A stretch of DNA of 64,000 nucleotides. Origin: Dillenia suffruticosa. Lineage: Eukaryota; Streptophyta; Magnoliopsida; Dilleniales; Dilleniaceae. Shown here piece by piece: positions 45,201-58,249 of the stretch (position 1 is the stretch's first letter; the number at the start of each line of letters is the position of its first letter). The position numbers and the translations under genes are program-made. The notes below the pieces were generated by a model, which saw nothing but the letters and a program-made list of their open reading frames with translations, had not been told where the DNA came from and did not search any database. The stretch covers positions 6,272,001 through 6,336,000 of the forward strand of contig JAVTVX010000005.1 in NCBI GenBank assembly GCA_033439265.1, written 5' to 3'.

Positions 45201-47333
45201 TACTTAGAAATTTGCTAAAAAACTTTTTGTTGTAAAATATATAAGCTCTTAAATTCAGAAGTAAAAATTAATTCTTTGATACATATATAACAAAAATCAA
45301 CACATGGGACTCTTGTTTTTTCGTATTTTCTTCATTTTTCTGCACTTTAAAAGCAATAAAAATATTTTTATTACTATTTAAATACCCTAAAAATGGCATG
45401 TTGATCAATTTTTCTTTTTTTTTTTTTGGCAAAATAATCTGACTAATCACACACCACCTCATCTCGGAAAAGGATCACCATTTGATATATAGCCATGAAA
45501 AATGTTTAAATCATGAAGGAAAAAAAAAGGAAAAATATGTTAAATATAACTAATTTGCTCAAATAAATTTATTTTAAATTACATTCTTTCATAATTAATT
45601 GAGCTACATAAATTCTGAGAATCAAACCCCTACCCCACCCCAAGCCCAAAAAAAGATCCAAAGAAAATGGAACTCAATACCCATCAGTACACAATAAAAA
45701 CTAACTATTTACATAAAGAGAGATATCATAAGAAAAATCTAATGAAAGTAAGAAATGTAACGGGTAACACACAAGATTTCTTAGCAATTGAGTCATCAAA
45801 TAATTATGCTATAATCAAAAGATAGAGAGCTCAATATAGTAAATTTCAAATAATTTAAGTACGAAAATATGTTATAGAGAAGTTATTGATTTTGGGAGAA
45901 AAGAAAAACATCAAATTTAGCTACCAATTTATGGGCTCAATGAGGCACATTTCATTGGATAAAAATATATTGGAGAATGGAGACAAGTGCAATGAAACTT
46001 GCAGCATATATTTCCACTTGTTCACAGTATCAGTGTTCCTCCCTTGTTATTTATCATTCGCCATTCACCGTCATCTGCAAGCCACTCACTCGAGTTCAAT
46101 CGCCATTGAGTTCTTTGCCTGTTCGTCTCTTTAGTTTTCGCCTTTCTTCATCTTAGATGTGACTCTCCGCCCCCCGCCATTCGCCCGCCTAGATTTTGGC
46201 TCTTCGACCAATCCATCAACTTTGCTCTGCCTCAACATCTGCTTCGCCACATTGATTCACTTTCAATTCACTGCTTGATCTTCGACTTGAGTCCTCCACC
46301 TTGGATTGCCTAAGACTGTTTCTGATTTGCCATCTTCAAACACTCTTCTACTCTTTTTGATCTCTCAATTTGCATTTTCAAATTTTGGATATGTTAGCTT
46401 TGTTATTTTTATTTTATTCTTTTCGGTTTAATTTTTGTATCTTTTTGTGTTTTATTCTCAAATTTTATCTTGGGGACCTTAATTTTGTATTCATAAATTT
46501 AGTTTTAACTTTAAAAATAAAATAAAAATTCAAAAATATTAATTTATTTCTCATTAGGAATTTACATTATTAGTTTTACATTATTAGTATTTTTTTGTTA
46601 TATTTTATAATTTGAGTTAAGAATAATTTTAGAGTTTTGCATTAATTACTTAGCTTTACTTCTTTGAATCACTGATTATATTTTATTTATTTAGTTTTTA
46701 AAAATCTTTGACTTAGAAATTCATTTAAAAATTGGTTATATAATTTTGGGTAGTTAGAATAAATTAAAATTTTAATTAAAAAATTGACTAATTTTAATAT
46801 GAGATTTGGTTATATTATTATGGGGTGTATGTAATCACAAACAAAAAGAGAGAAAATGCATACTAAGTCAATAGGAACACAACTAAGAACTATATATCCC
46901 ACTAGAACCATGGAGCAGTTTATATATCTTCAAATTTATTGGTTTCAAATGTAGATTAAAATCAAATTTGGAGAGATTTTTGCCAATTACTTTTGTTATA
47001 CAGTTTAAGCTTTTTTGCCCATGAAATTTCAATCACTGTTCACAAATACCAATAATAAGGATCTTGTCCCAGGTTTAACCTTAAGTTTGTATTTTATTTG
47101 ATGGTGAGTTTAGGATAATACAAAATTTTCATTAAAAGAAAAAAAGAAGAAAAAGCATTAGCAAATCCAAAGAGGAAGTGCCCGTGGTGGTAGGACATAT
47201 TAGCTCGCCTCACCTTGTTTTAGTTTTATTTTTTCCACAAATATGACATATTTATTTCAATCATTTTACAATAGTTAAAAACAAATTAGAAAATCCTTGG
47301 ACTTCATTCTCTTGCATGGGCCTAGAGTCGGTC
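42249..47333. other. RALF-a 3' flank, copy 2, non-coding
   Basis: Same content as 2546-7623, with the direct repeats at about 42738-43013 and 45711-45981. Small private changes include a 5-base insertion near 43104 and a 4-base insertion near 46088. No gene is seen. Confidence 0.7.
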
Positions 47334-47591
47334 TCAACCACCCCTGCATCGTTGAAACCTTGAACAACCTCTCTGATAGGGTGCTGCAGCATGTGGTCCG
47401 CAGGGATCTCCGGGAATTTTTTTGGAGCATGGGATTCCACCTTTTTTCAGTGCCGGGTATCCGATTACCTTGTTTTGTTCACCAACAGCCTGGCCAATAT
47501 CCTCTGCATCGTTCTGAGCATGTGCTGCATTAGCGAACATGGCAATGAGGAGAGAGAGGATAAGAACAATGGCTTTCACATTCTTCTCCAT
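47334..47591 (-). CDS. RALF-like secreted peptide (RALF-a, copy 2)
   Basis: 85 residues, identical in protein sequence to the product of 7624-7881: signal peptide 1-26, cysteines 55, 64, 76 and 82, YQRGCS at 72-77, no RRxL site. The TATA box at 47662-47669 is also conserved. Retention of an unchanged protein and core promoter shows no sign of decay, although the copies may simply be too recent to have diverged, or may be two alleles of one gene. Confidence 0.88.
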   Translation of the reverse strand: MEKNVKAIVLILSLLIAMFANAAHAQNDAEDIGQAVGEQNKVIGYPALKKGGIPCSKKIPGDPCGPHAAAPYQRGCSRFQRCRGG

Positions 47592-47661
47592 TTTTCAGTG
47601 GTGAAGGTTGTGATAGTTGAAAATGGCAATTTTGCTTGTTTTGTTGAAGCAAAAGTTTTGG

Positions 47662-47669
47662 CTTTTATA
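47662..47669 (-). promoter_or_regulatory. TATA box of RALF-a copy 2
   Basis: TATAAAAG on the minus strand, 71 bp upstream of the ATG. Confidence 0.6.
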
Positions 47670-48485
47670 CTTTTTGAAGTGTTGTTACTAACAGTATTTT
47701 GTTTTCTTTTTCTTTTTCGTATGAGCTTTAAATAGTTAGCCAGATGTTATTGTGATTTCCCTTCATTAATTTTATAGAATTTCTTTTCTTTTCTTTTTCT
47801 TTGCTTTGATGTCATAAGCTATATTTAGATTTTTTTAACTAAACTATATTATTAATTGCTTTAAAAAGAAATTGTGAATAGAAATGATTGAGTAAAGAAA
47901 TCAAGAACTACCAACTGATAGTCTGATTAACTTGGAAAATTGTCATTTGGACTTTTTACTGCACTATGTGTGATGAAATAACCAAAGGAGGGCTCTACCA
48001 ATGATTAATTTTAATATTTTAATATTTTAATTTTACAACTTAAACTCAAATTAAGTTTTACTGTCATTAAGATTTTTGGCCCCAATTCTAGATTTGAAAA
48101 GACAAAACGTGATACACCATATGAATCCTATCAGGGAGATGTGGTAAGAAATATGCCTTGTTTTAAAATTTTTTTTAAATTTTTTATTATTTTATTTAAG
48201 TTTAAATTTTATTATTTTATAATAAATTATAATTTTATATAATTTTATTATTAATAAAAAATATAAAATAAAGATAATAAATAATAAAAAAAGAATATAG
48301 ATAATAGTTAACTTTGGTATGGTGCTTTTAGTGTTTACAATCTTTCAGGTGTGCCGGGGTTTGATACAAGGCGGAGACAATTTTGAAGGCATTTTCAGTA
48401 GATTAAAGCAAGGGGCAAGCGGGTTGGTCAGGTGCGGGTTGGGCGAGTGGTTGGCGCGCGTGGTTTGTTCTTTTGAGTGCTTCAT

Positions 48486-48762
48486 GACGGATTATATATC
48501 CGTCGCTGAGGAAAATTTTTCTGTCGCTAATTTAAATTTTTTTAAATCACTGCGACGGATATCTTTACCAACGGAAATTTTTCGTCGCTCATCTGTCGCT
48601 GATATAAGCTACAGATATATTTATATTTGTAAAAATTAGCAGGGTCGTTTTTAGTGATAGATTTTTTTTGTCGCTAAATCCATTGCTTATACCCTTTAGC
48701 GACGGATTTATGACTTCAGCGACGGAAATTTCTGAAGCTGATGTCGTGTTTTCTGGTAGTAG
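48486..48762. mobile_element. CACTA-like remnant, copy 2
   Basis: Counterpart of 8776-9053 with the same TTTTCTGGTAGTAG end and a few substitutions in the CGTCGC words. Confidence 0.65.
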
Positions 48763-49454
48763 GAAAAAAGAAATAATTTTTTGATTTTTAAATTATCGAT
48801 GAAAGTCAATTTTTCTTCTTTCCTTTTTCTTTTAATGAAATTAAAATCCATTACTCATATCATATAAATCCAAAATGTTAATTATAAACTTTGCTAAGTA
48901 ATATTTTCTATCTTAATATATGAAATATAAAATTTTTTTTAATAATAACAGTGTACTAAACTTAACTTATAATTAAGATATTAAACGAGCTGAGTTAAAC
49001 CTAAACACACTCATAAATTGTTTTATATTATTAACAAATTAGTCTATCCGTACTTCTTGTAGAATAACTTATTTAAAATTAATTTCCAAGATTAATTGAC
49101 TTACAATTTTGAAGTGTTTATTTTTATTGAATCTCATGGGCCGTATTTTTTATATGAACTATCATGCATGGACTTTTATTTACTGATTTTATACAAATTT
49201 TGGTGCATTTGAAAATAAATCCCGTTGTGAGTCTAGTAATACTCACCGAGAGCTTTTTATCTCACATCATTTTCTCGCATTTCCTAGGTGAAGATTAGTT
49301 TACGATTTATAGTCTCTTTCAATCGTTCATCCAGTTGACATTGAGCTCATATGGGATGGAGTTCGGATCTCCATGAAAACTAAGATTTTTGCATGTAAGT
49401 ATTTGGTTTTTATGATGTCTTCTCTCATATTGCGTTTATTTTGGAAAATTAGTA

Positions 49455-49459
49455 GTTTG
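49455..49459. repeat. Target-site duplication GTTTG (copy 2, left)
   Basis: Pairs with 60346-60350; the same target as in copy 1. Confidence 0.9.
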
Positions 49460-49473
49460 TGTAACACCAAGCC

Positions 49474-49506
<33 letters not shown>

Positions 49507-52274
49507 AAATTTTGGAGACGCAGCGTTTTGGGACAAAACGCTGCGTCCCCAATTGGGGATTAGGGTTAAAACCCTAACCCCCTTCCCTCTCTCTCTCTCT
49601 CTCTCTCTCCCCCGACCTTTCATCTTCCCGCGGCTTCCTCCTTCGGCTGCTGGCCCGCGCCTTCCACCGCCGACGCCGCCGCCATCCTTCTTCTCCTTCT
49701 CCTTCTTCTTCTTCTTCTTCTTCTTCTTCTTCTTCTTCCCTCTCAGTTTCTCTCTCTACCTCACTCTGTCTTCTCTCCCTCTCGCGATCTCCCACGATCG
49801 CTCTCTCTCCGCCTCGCCGCACACCGCCACGAGCCTCCGCGAGCATCTTCTTCCACCGTAGCGCGCGACAGCAGCGCGATCCCCCAGCTCGCAGCGCGAT
49901 CCCCCAGCCCGCGAGCTCGAGCGAGCCCGCGAGCGCAAGCCAGGCAGCGCGCGAGCTAGCGCCCTAGCACGCGAGCCAGGGTGTGAGTCAGCGCGAGCAC
50001 AGGAGCGCGAGCGCGGGAGCAGGAGTGCGGGAGCGCGAGCGCACGGGAGCTAGCGCGAGCCAGCGCATGAGCGCGTGCGAGCCGGCGCACGAGCGCGCAC
50101 CAGCACATCGCACCAGCCCGCCGGCCCATCAGCAGCAAGCCCACGGGCCCACCAGGCCCGACAGCCCGTCCAAGCCCGCAGGCCCAGTACGGCCCACGGC
50201 CCAGTTCGGCCCCTGGCCCGCGAGCCCACGATGACCCGTGACCCTCTGTGTAGGTAAATGAATTCTCGATTCCTTGTACATACTAGAGTTTCGAAAATTA
50301 TTGGTAATTTGACTCAAATTTCTCACTTGTGTTTCAAATGGTAAACATTACAGGTTTTAGACCAGGTTGACGGACGAACGAAAGCTAGATCCGGACACCC
50401 GAGAAACCCTAGGTGAGAGAAATGCAACCTTTTCAACGTTTGAATTAATTTTATCGAAATTAGGTCGAATTTAGATCGAGAGTTAAATAAGATATTGAAA
50501 TGTGTGAAATTCGAGGAAAATTAGACAAAAAAAAATGAGAAATATTAGAAACTCGACCATTGGTGAGTCAGATGAGTCGAAATTGAGGAAACGAGAATTT
50601 ATAACTAAGTTTTGTAAATTAAGTGATATATATTTGGAAGGGAAAAATTGAAAACCCCTGATTTGACTTTTAAATTGATATTAAATGTTGATAATCTGAT
50701 TTAGGTTGATCTTTTGGAGACTCGAGCGGTCAAATCCGATTAGGCTTGTTAGTAGGGAGTGACTTCCCTCCCGTAGAACAGTGAGTGGGACTTTGACATT
50801 CGCTATTGATTGAAAATCATATTTCAAAAATACTTTTAAATGACATGTTTCTGCAAATGTATGATTGTTAGACCTTTCCAATATTTGATGAAATGTTTTG
50901 TGACTTTTGGAGTGTCTTAACTGCTGACTTTATTGATATGCATCCATGAGTTTTGATAAACGTATATTGTGCCACATTTTCGACATATTGATATGTTTTA
51001 ATGCTTCCACTGCATTGACACATGGTTTTAAATGGATTTACTTACACATTTGGGTTGTATGCCCGGTTGACGTTATGATATTATGCATGGGGCTATATGC
51101 CCGGCTGATCTGGTGATGGGATGCATGGGGCTACGTGCCCGGCTGATATGATATTGTGATCTGTAGCTACGAAGGACATCTGGTAGAGGCACCCCTTGTA
51201 TCCGGATACGCTTCGACCGGAGGTATCCGCCAGATTGTCATGTGTATGGGTGTCCCAGGTTGACCCTCATCGGAGAGGACGTTGAGTACGGCTCCGTCTA
51301 GCACCAGGCGGGGGCACTATACACGGCTGACTAGTTATATGTACATTATTATTATTTACAGGCTAGTTGGGGTAGTCTGTGGCCAACATTGGGGTAGAGA
51401 GCCATTCTTTAATACTTGCATTTGGAAAAAACCCCAATGCGTCGTCCTTGGTCGAGGTAGACCATTGCCGGGAATATTTCATTGGCCGGCTCTTCATGAC
51501 ATTGATGTAAAATTTTGGATGCATATCTTGCTTTCTGATGTGTGTGTATTATATATGATTTTGAAATAACATGATCGGTTTGCGCACTGTGGATATTTTC
51601 TTATCTTATACTTTGACACTCCAAATTCACCTCGATATTGATAGTATGATGTCAATCCCCCCACTTACTGAGTATCCTCCCATAGATACTCACCCCTCAC
51701 TTTCTTTCCCACAGGATTAGTGTTGGACCGAAGAGATATCACTGGACTTGGGTATGGATATTTTCCATTTCTTCCGCTATGATGATTGGTGACATTATTA
51801 TGTATTGGAGATTTTAGATTGACCAATGTATTTATATAAATTTTCTGGGATGACTGTATAAATTATGGACTTTTATTCGCGAAACCTTCGTGTTGATTAT
51901 TTCATTGCATCGAGACATTTGTAAATATTTAAAAACAACTTGGGAATTTATTTTATATATGCGTAGAATTTAAGTCCGCTCGGTGTGGCGACTGCTCATG
52001 CTCTAGTTGGGCATTACAGTAGAGGTCTGTTGCTAGGACTGTTAGAAACTTTATAGCCTTGCGTTGTTCTGGATGTTGGTTGTGGTATTTGTTGAATTTG
52101 GAGAGGCCGGGATGGCCAATTGTTTATTTTTACAGGATGAATCTCTTATACAGGTGAAATTATAAATGGGAAACCTCCGATTTATGGGGAGGTTCTGCCC
52201 GATTTTCTATAAAAATACAGCCGGCATCCAGGGACAACGGACGACTGTTCACGATTCCGGTTCGGGGCGTGACA
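49460..52274 (+). repeat. 5' LTR, copy 2
   Basis: 2815 bp. It keeps both arms of the 14-bp inverted repeat, a shorter CTT run, and a 'CGCAGCGCGATCCCCCAG' duplication near 49875-49910 not present in the other LTRs. The 13 bp at the splice-like acceptor are present. Confidence 0.93.
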
Positions 52275-52281
52275 GTTCGGT

Positions 52282-52293
52282 TGGTATCAGAGC
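52282..52293 (+). promoter_or_regulatory. Primer-binding site (tRNA-iMet type), copy 2
   Basis: TGGTATCAGAGC, seven bases inside the 5' LTR. Confidence 0.9.
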
Positions 52294-52601
52294 TCTTGGT
52301 TTAGAGCTATATTTTATAAAATGATTTGAAAACATTCCCAAGTAACTTGATTTTAAAAGTCCTCAATGCATAAGAGTTTCATATAGTCATTTATATCCCT
52401 GCATATGGTCTTCGACATATGAGTTTATCTATTTTAGGGGGTTAGATATTAATTCTTATCTAACCTAGCATTTCTTCATTTTCAAAGAAGGAACCAATGG
52501 AGATGGTTCTTAAATTGATGATTTCATTCATTTTAGGGGGTTAGTTGTACTAACCCTAATCCTTGAACAATGCCTAATGAGAATTATTATATTGCGGAAC
52601 C

Positions 52602-55100
52602 ATGACGAGTACATGGAGCGCTAGATATGTACTCCCTGATTTACTTAAAGAGAGCGAGGATACTTCCTCATTTCAAGCGCCCCTTTTGGTGCCGAAGAAT
52701 ACATCCTCTGTGTGTGTTTTCTCCAGCACCTTCTCAGCCGGCTATTATACCAACGTCTCCACCATTTACTCTTGGTATTTTCGGGTAAGAGTATGAGTGA
52801 TACACGGCACATGGGGTCCCGATGTCACCCCATCACCTTTGATAGTAAGGCCGATATCTACGGCTGCGCTTATTTCTTTTACAGTAGTTCTTACTCAAGC
52901 GGCACCAAATCGTCCATCGGTGGCCGTTTTTCTTTCAGTTTCGAATCTGAGTTATAATAATTGCGCCATACTTAGGTGCATCCTCGAGTTGACCCAGCTA
53001 GTCACGGTAGCTCGACAGTTGGGATGCACAGATTTTTGGACTTGGTGATGTTACGGTAGCACAGCACTGAGTCAACTGAACCCGACGGATCTTGATAGAT
53101 CTAGGCTTACGCGAGGAGTATAGTCTACGAGTTATTGAGAGACTATTCGATAAGGAAGCCCTCACTTGATGGGAGGCTATTTGCGATGAGGCTATAAGCC
53201 ATTGCGGCAAAGCGATTTCCTAATGGAATTCGACCGCAGATATTTCACGGAGTTTTAGCGGGACCATATCTCCGGTGGTTATATCACCAGTCCTAGTGCC
53301 ATGAGCTAGGCTACTGTTTAGCGACCTTTTCTTTGCCGCATATGTGGCAAGCACCACGCTCGAATAAATATGTAGAGCACTTATTACATGCTTCCACTAT
53401 GAGAAGCCGAGGCATATCAGGAGTTTATGCCCTGATCTGTGACTTGGAGGTTAGTTGGCTTCGAGTCATCAGAATACACCACATGTAGGACAACAGGGAA
53501 CACCTGCGCATCCTAGTGACACTGCTCCACGGACTGCAGCCGGGAGCAATATAGTATTAGGTTTTCACGAGAATAGTTGAGGGTGCAGGCCCTTGTGTAT
53601 GCGATGACTCAGGAGGACGCTCTGCGAACCCAGATATGATCATGGGTAATCCTCCTGCGGATCCTTCCATTTAGAGGTCCTTATGCATTGTTTCTTTGAA
53701 ATCGTGTATTTTGTGATGATATGTACGGACATAATTGTTACAGCACTAGAGGCTTAACTATTTTGATATACCGGTGTCGACGTTTGTGTTCTTATTGGCA
53801 CAAGGTCGAACTATTTCTACGTGAGAGTTTCTTTCGCTCAACAGTCGGATGGGCTGTCATCGTTAATTGATGAGGAGCGATTAGTTGTTGCTCCTCTTGG
53901 TGAGCAGTTGGTTAGAGAATTCGTATATAGAGAGTATGATGTCATGGCAGGTGGGACAGTGCTGAGAGCAAACCTGATCCCACTAGATATGACAGATTTC
54001 GATGCCATCTTAGAGATAGATTAATTATATACTTATAGAGCTTCCTTAAACTGTTTTATCAAGAAAGATGATTTTTGGAGGCCTGAAGGGCCACCACTGA
54101 CGTTGCGAGTGAGAGACGGGTGTTACCCCGTGGTATTGTATTAGTGAGGAAAGCCAGACGTATAATACGTCGAGGAGGTATGACAGATCTGACACATATG
54201 ATCGATACCACCATACAGAACCCGAGACTTGATGAGATTCTGGTGGTATAGGAGTTTCCTAAATATATTCCCGAGGAGCTACCCGGACTACCCCCAGTTC
54301 GGGAGTGTGATTTCGAGATTGACCTAGCTCCAGGGATCACTCTTATATTTATTCTGCCATACAGAATGACACCAGTGGAGTTTAGAGAGCTCTAGATCTA
54401 GTTGCGGGAATTACTGGACAACGGTTTTATCCGTTTGAGCACTTCGCCTTAGGGTGCTCCGGTGATTATTCGTGAAGTAGAAAGACGAGATTCTAAGATT
54501 GTGTGTGAACTATAGATAGCTAAACAAGGTTTTCATCAAGAATCGGAACACTTTGCCGCATATTGGTGATTTATTTGAGCAGTTCCAGGGTGCGCGTGTT
54601 TTTCTGAAAGATCGATTTTCGATTTGGATATCATTATGGACATTACGAGTTCGTGATCATGCCATTTGGGCTGACCAACACACCAACAGCCACAGACAGT
54701 GACCGAGGTGCGAAGTTTCCTTGGCCTTGCGGGGTGTTATCGGCGATTCATAGAAGGATCTTCTCAGATCGTCGCTATACTTACCAGATTAATACGAAGG
54801 GCGTCAAGTTCTTTTGGGACGATCGTTGTGAGACGAGCTTTTAAGAGCTCAAACAACGTCTGACGAGGGACGGCCAGACAGAGAGGATCTTAGTGTTTTA
54901 GCTCAGCACGTAGCTGTTCTAGATTGATAGATCAGAAAGCTACGGAGCAAAGAACTTTCATTGGTCAGAGTTTTGGGGAGGAGTGACCAGGTCGAGGAAG
55001 AGACCTGAGAGTCCGAAGAGACTATTAAGAGACTTAAGAAACAGTACCCCCATTTGTTCAGCGTATTACTTTCTTTTAGTTTCGAGAACGAAACTTGTTT
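52602..55100 (+). pseudogene. gag-pro-pol remnants, copy 2
   Basis: Same pieces as 12940-15439: gag fragments to about 53673, a protease-like segment (53773-54024) with the catalytic triad replaced by GTR, RT fragments, the RNase H entry, and a chromodomain-like tail. A base is missing near 53625 relative to copy 1, adding a frameshift to an already dead gag. The intron-like segment is 53646-53749. Confidence 0.85.
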
Positions 55101-55116
55101 TTAGGGGGTTAGAAAA

Positions 55117-55856
55117 TGTAACACCAAGCCTTTTTTTTAAATAAAAAAAAAAAAAAAAAAAAATTTTGGAGACGCAGCGTTTTGGGACAAAACGCTGCGT
55201 CCCCAATTGGGGATTAGGGTTAAAACCCTAACCCCCTTCCCTCTCTCTCTCTCTCTCTCTCTCCCCAAACCTTTCATCTTCCGGCGGCTTCCTCCTTCGG
55301 CTGCTGGCCCGCGCCTTCCACCGCCGATGCCGCCGCCATCCTTCTTCTCCTTCTCCTTCTTCTTCTTCTTCTTCTTCTTCTTCTTCTTCTTCTTCTTCTT
55401 CCCTCTCGGTTTCTCTCTCTACCTCACTCTGTCTTCTCTCCCTCTCGCGATCTCCTACGATCGCTCTCTCTCCGCCTCGCCGCACACCGCCACGAGCCTC
55501 CGCGAGCATCTTCTTCCACCGTAGCGCGCGACAGCAGCGCGATCCCCCAGCCCGCGAGCTCGAGCGAGGCCGCGAGCTCGAGCGAGCCCGCGAGCGCAAG
55601 CCAGGCAGCGCGCGAGCTAGCACCCTAGCACGCGAGCCAGGGTGCAAGTCAGCGCGAGCACAGGAGCGCGAGCGCGGGAGCAGGAGCGCGGGAGCGCGAG
55701 CGCAAGAGCGCGAGCGCACGGGAGCTAGCGCGAGCCAGCGCACGAGCGCGTGCGAGCCGGCGCACAAGCGCGCACCAGCACATCGCACCAGCCCGCCGGC
55801 CCATTAGCAGCAAGCCCACGGGCCCACCAGGCCCGACAGCCCGTCCAAGCCCGCAG
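55117..55856 (+). repeat. 3' LTR, copy 2, left part
   Basis: Starts TGTAACACC and keeps the complete inverted repeat that the copy 1 3' LTR has lost. It is interrupted after CGCAG (55852-55856) by the solo LTR. Confidence 0.9.
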
Positions 55857-55936
55857 TGTAACACTGCACACAAAAAAAAAAAAAAAAAAAAATTTGGGGC
55901 TTAAAAGCCCTAATTTCCCTTTTCTTTCCCACACTC

Positions 55937-55967
<31 letters not shown>

Positions 55968-58249
55968 TCTCCCTCTTTCCCTCTTTCTCTTTTTCTCTCC
56001 TCCGCCGCCCACCGCACGCCGCCCACTGCTCCACCTTCCTCCCGCCACCGCACGCCGCCCACTGCTGCAGCGCCCTCCCGCGAGCAGCTCCTTCCTCCAC
56101 GCGAGCGCTGCCTCCTAGCACGCGAGCCCAGCACGCCACAGCTCGCGATCTCCGGCGAGCCAGCGCGCGAGCCCAGCGCACCACAGCTCGCGATCTCCCG
56201 CGAGCCAGCGCGCTACCCCTGCTCGACCCAGCGCGCGACCCAGCGCGAGCCACCGCGCGACCCAGCTCGCGACCCGGCGCGAGCCAGCGCGCGACCCAGC
56301 TCGTGACCCAGAGCGAGCCCTAGCCCGTGAGCCACCAGCGGGCCAGCCCGTGAGCCACCAGCGGGCCAGCCCGCTAGCAGCCAGCCCACCGGCCCGCGAG
56401 CCCGTGACGGCCCGCGAGCCCGCGAGCCCGCGACCGGCTTTCCCCTGTGAGAGCTCACCTGCATCTTCTGTACTGCAGGTAACGACTGTATTGATTGAAG
56501 TTCTATGGTTTGCTGGTAGAAATTTAGTGGTTTCTAATACATCTGAAGTTTGGGAAATATTACAGGTTTTAAACCAACCCGACGGGCGAACGACAACTAG
56601 GTCTGAAACCCGAGGAACCCTAGGTGAGAGATGAATAAATTTTATTGATAGAATCCCTTATTAGGGTTTTAATCGCTATAAATTTGACGATTTGATTAGG
56701 TTTGTCTTTTGGAGAGTCGTTGAAAAAATAGGGAGTGACCACCCTCCCTAGATAATGTGAGTGGGACTCTAATCTCTTGCATAAAATAGCAAAACGTATT
56801 TTCTGTCGCATTTTCGATAAAACATGCTTTGATATGCATTCGTTGACTTGTGATATTAAATTTGGAAATCTGTTTTGTGATTTTTGGAGTGTCTTGAATT
56901 ATATTTACAATGACTATGCATCCATGGTTTGAAATGAAACAATAATTGTGCCATTACTTGAAATTTTAAAATTTCCTTTTCTACCGTCGCATTGGTATGT
57001 TGTTTGAAATGATTCGATGAAACGTATTGGCACGCAGATTTGAAATGTTTTGATGAACTATGTGGGTTGGATGCCCACTAGTTATGTGATGATGTGATGT
57101 TACTTGTGGGACATTGTGCCCTGGGACGTTGTGCTCTTGTGATACTATGGGACGTTGTGCCCTTGTGATATTATGATGATTCCGTAGCTACGAAGGGCGT
57201 TTGTAGAGTCACGGGTTTCCCGGATACGCTTCTGCAGGAGGTATCCGCAAACGTCATTTATTCTAAAGGCTATAGGCGCGGCCGGTTGAACCTACGTAGG
57301 GGGAGGACGTGTGTGACGCCACCGTCTAGCACCGGGCGGGGTCCTATACACGTTGATGAGTTGGCCCCAGCGAGCTCATGGCCAACGTCGGGGTAGAGAG
57401 CGTTTTAAAGTCTATGCATAATAAAAACCCCCGACGCGCCTGTCCTTGGTCACGGTTGACCTTTGCCGGGACTATTTTTGGCTCGCTCTGACATTACTTG
57501 ATTTTAAATGGATGCATATATGCTTGTTATCGTGTGATTGGTTAAATGATTTCAAATTGTTAAACATATCATGTTTTGTCGCGAAATGTAAATTTTTGTT
57601 TCAAATGATGTTATTTGACACTCCAATTATTCACCTATGCTATTTATGCTGGATATTATCCCCCTCACTCACTGAGTATCTTCCCATGATACTCACCCCT
57701 CTATTTTCTCTCCTCAGACAGGTTTATTGTGATAGAGCGACGTTACAGGCTCTGGAGCGGAGTGGGTATTCCGACGGTAAGATTTACTTTTAATTTAGTT
57801 TCGACCCTGCGAGGTCTTGACATAGAGGTCCGTAGTTGGCCATGTACTTATTTTGGGATGACTGTATAGTTTAACTCTCATATTTCATTTGCATTGAGGT
57901 GATTGTACGTACTTGAACGTTACTTGGGAAATGTGATATATATCGTATAAACTTAGGTCCGCTCGGTATAGCGGCTGCTCATGCTCTAGTTGGGCATGAC
58001 AGTAGAGGTCTGTGGCTAGGTTTGTTTATAGCCTTGCGTTGTTCTGAATGTTGGCTGTGGTGTTTGTTGATTTTGGAGAGGCCGGGATGGCCATTTGTGT
58101 ATTGTACAGGATGATTTGGATTATACAGGTATAATTGTACATGGGAAACCTCCGATTTATGGGGAGGTTCTGCCCAATTTTCTGTAAAAATACAGCCGGC
58201 ATTCAGGGGCAACGGGCGGCTGTTCACGATCCCGGTTTCGGGCGTGACA
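55857..58249 (+). mobile_element. Solo LTR of a related Tekay family, private to copy 2
   Basis: 2393 bp, TGTAACACTG...GGGCGTGACA, flanked by CGCAG on both sides (55852-55856 and 58250-58254). The matching site in copy 1 (near 16160) is empty. It is a third LTR family: CT-rich start, GC-rich GCGAGCC minisatellite (56100-56430), splice-like segment 56479-56565, second donor at 56624, and hairpins at 57221-57247 and near 57678. No internal sequence remains, so it probably arose by recombination between the two LTRs of a full element. Confidence 0.93.
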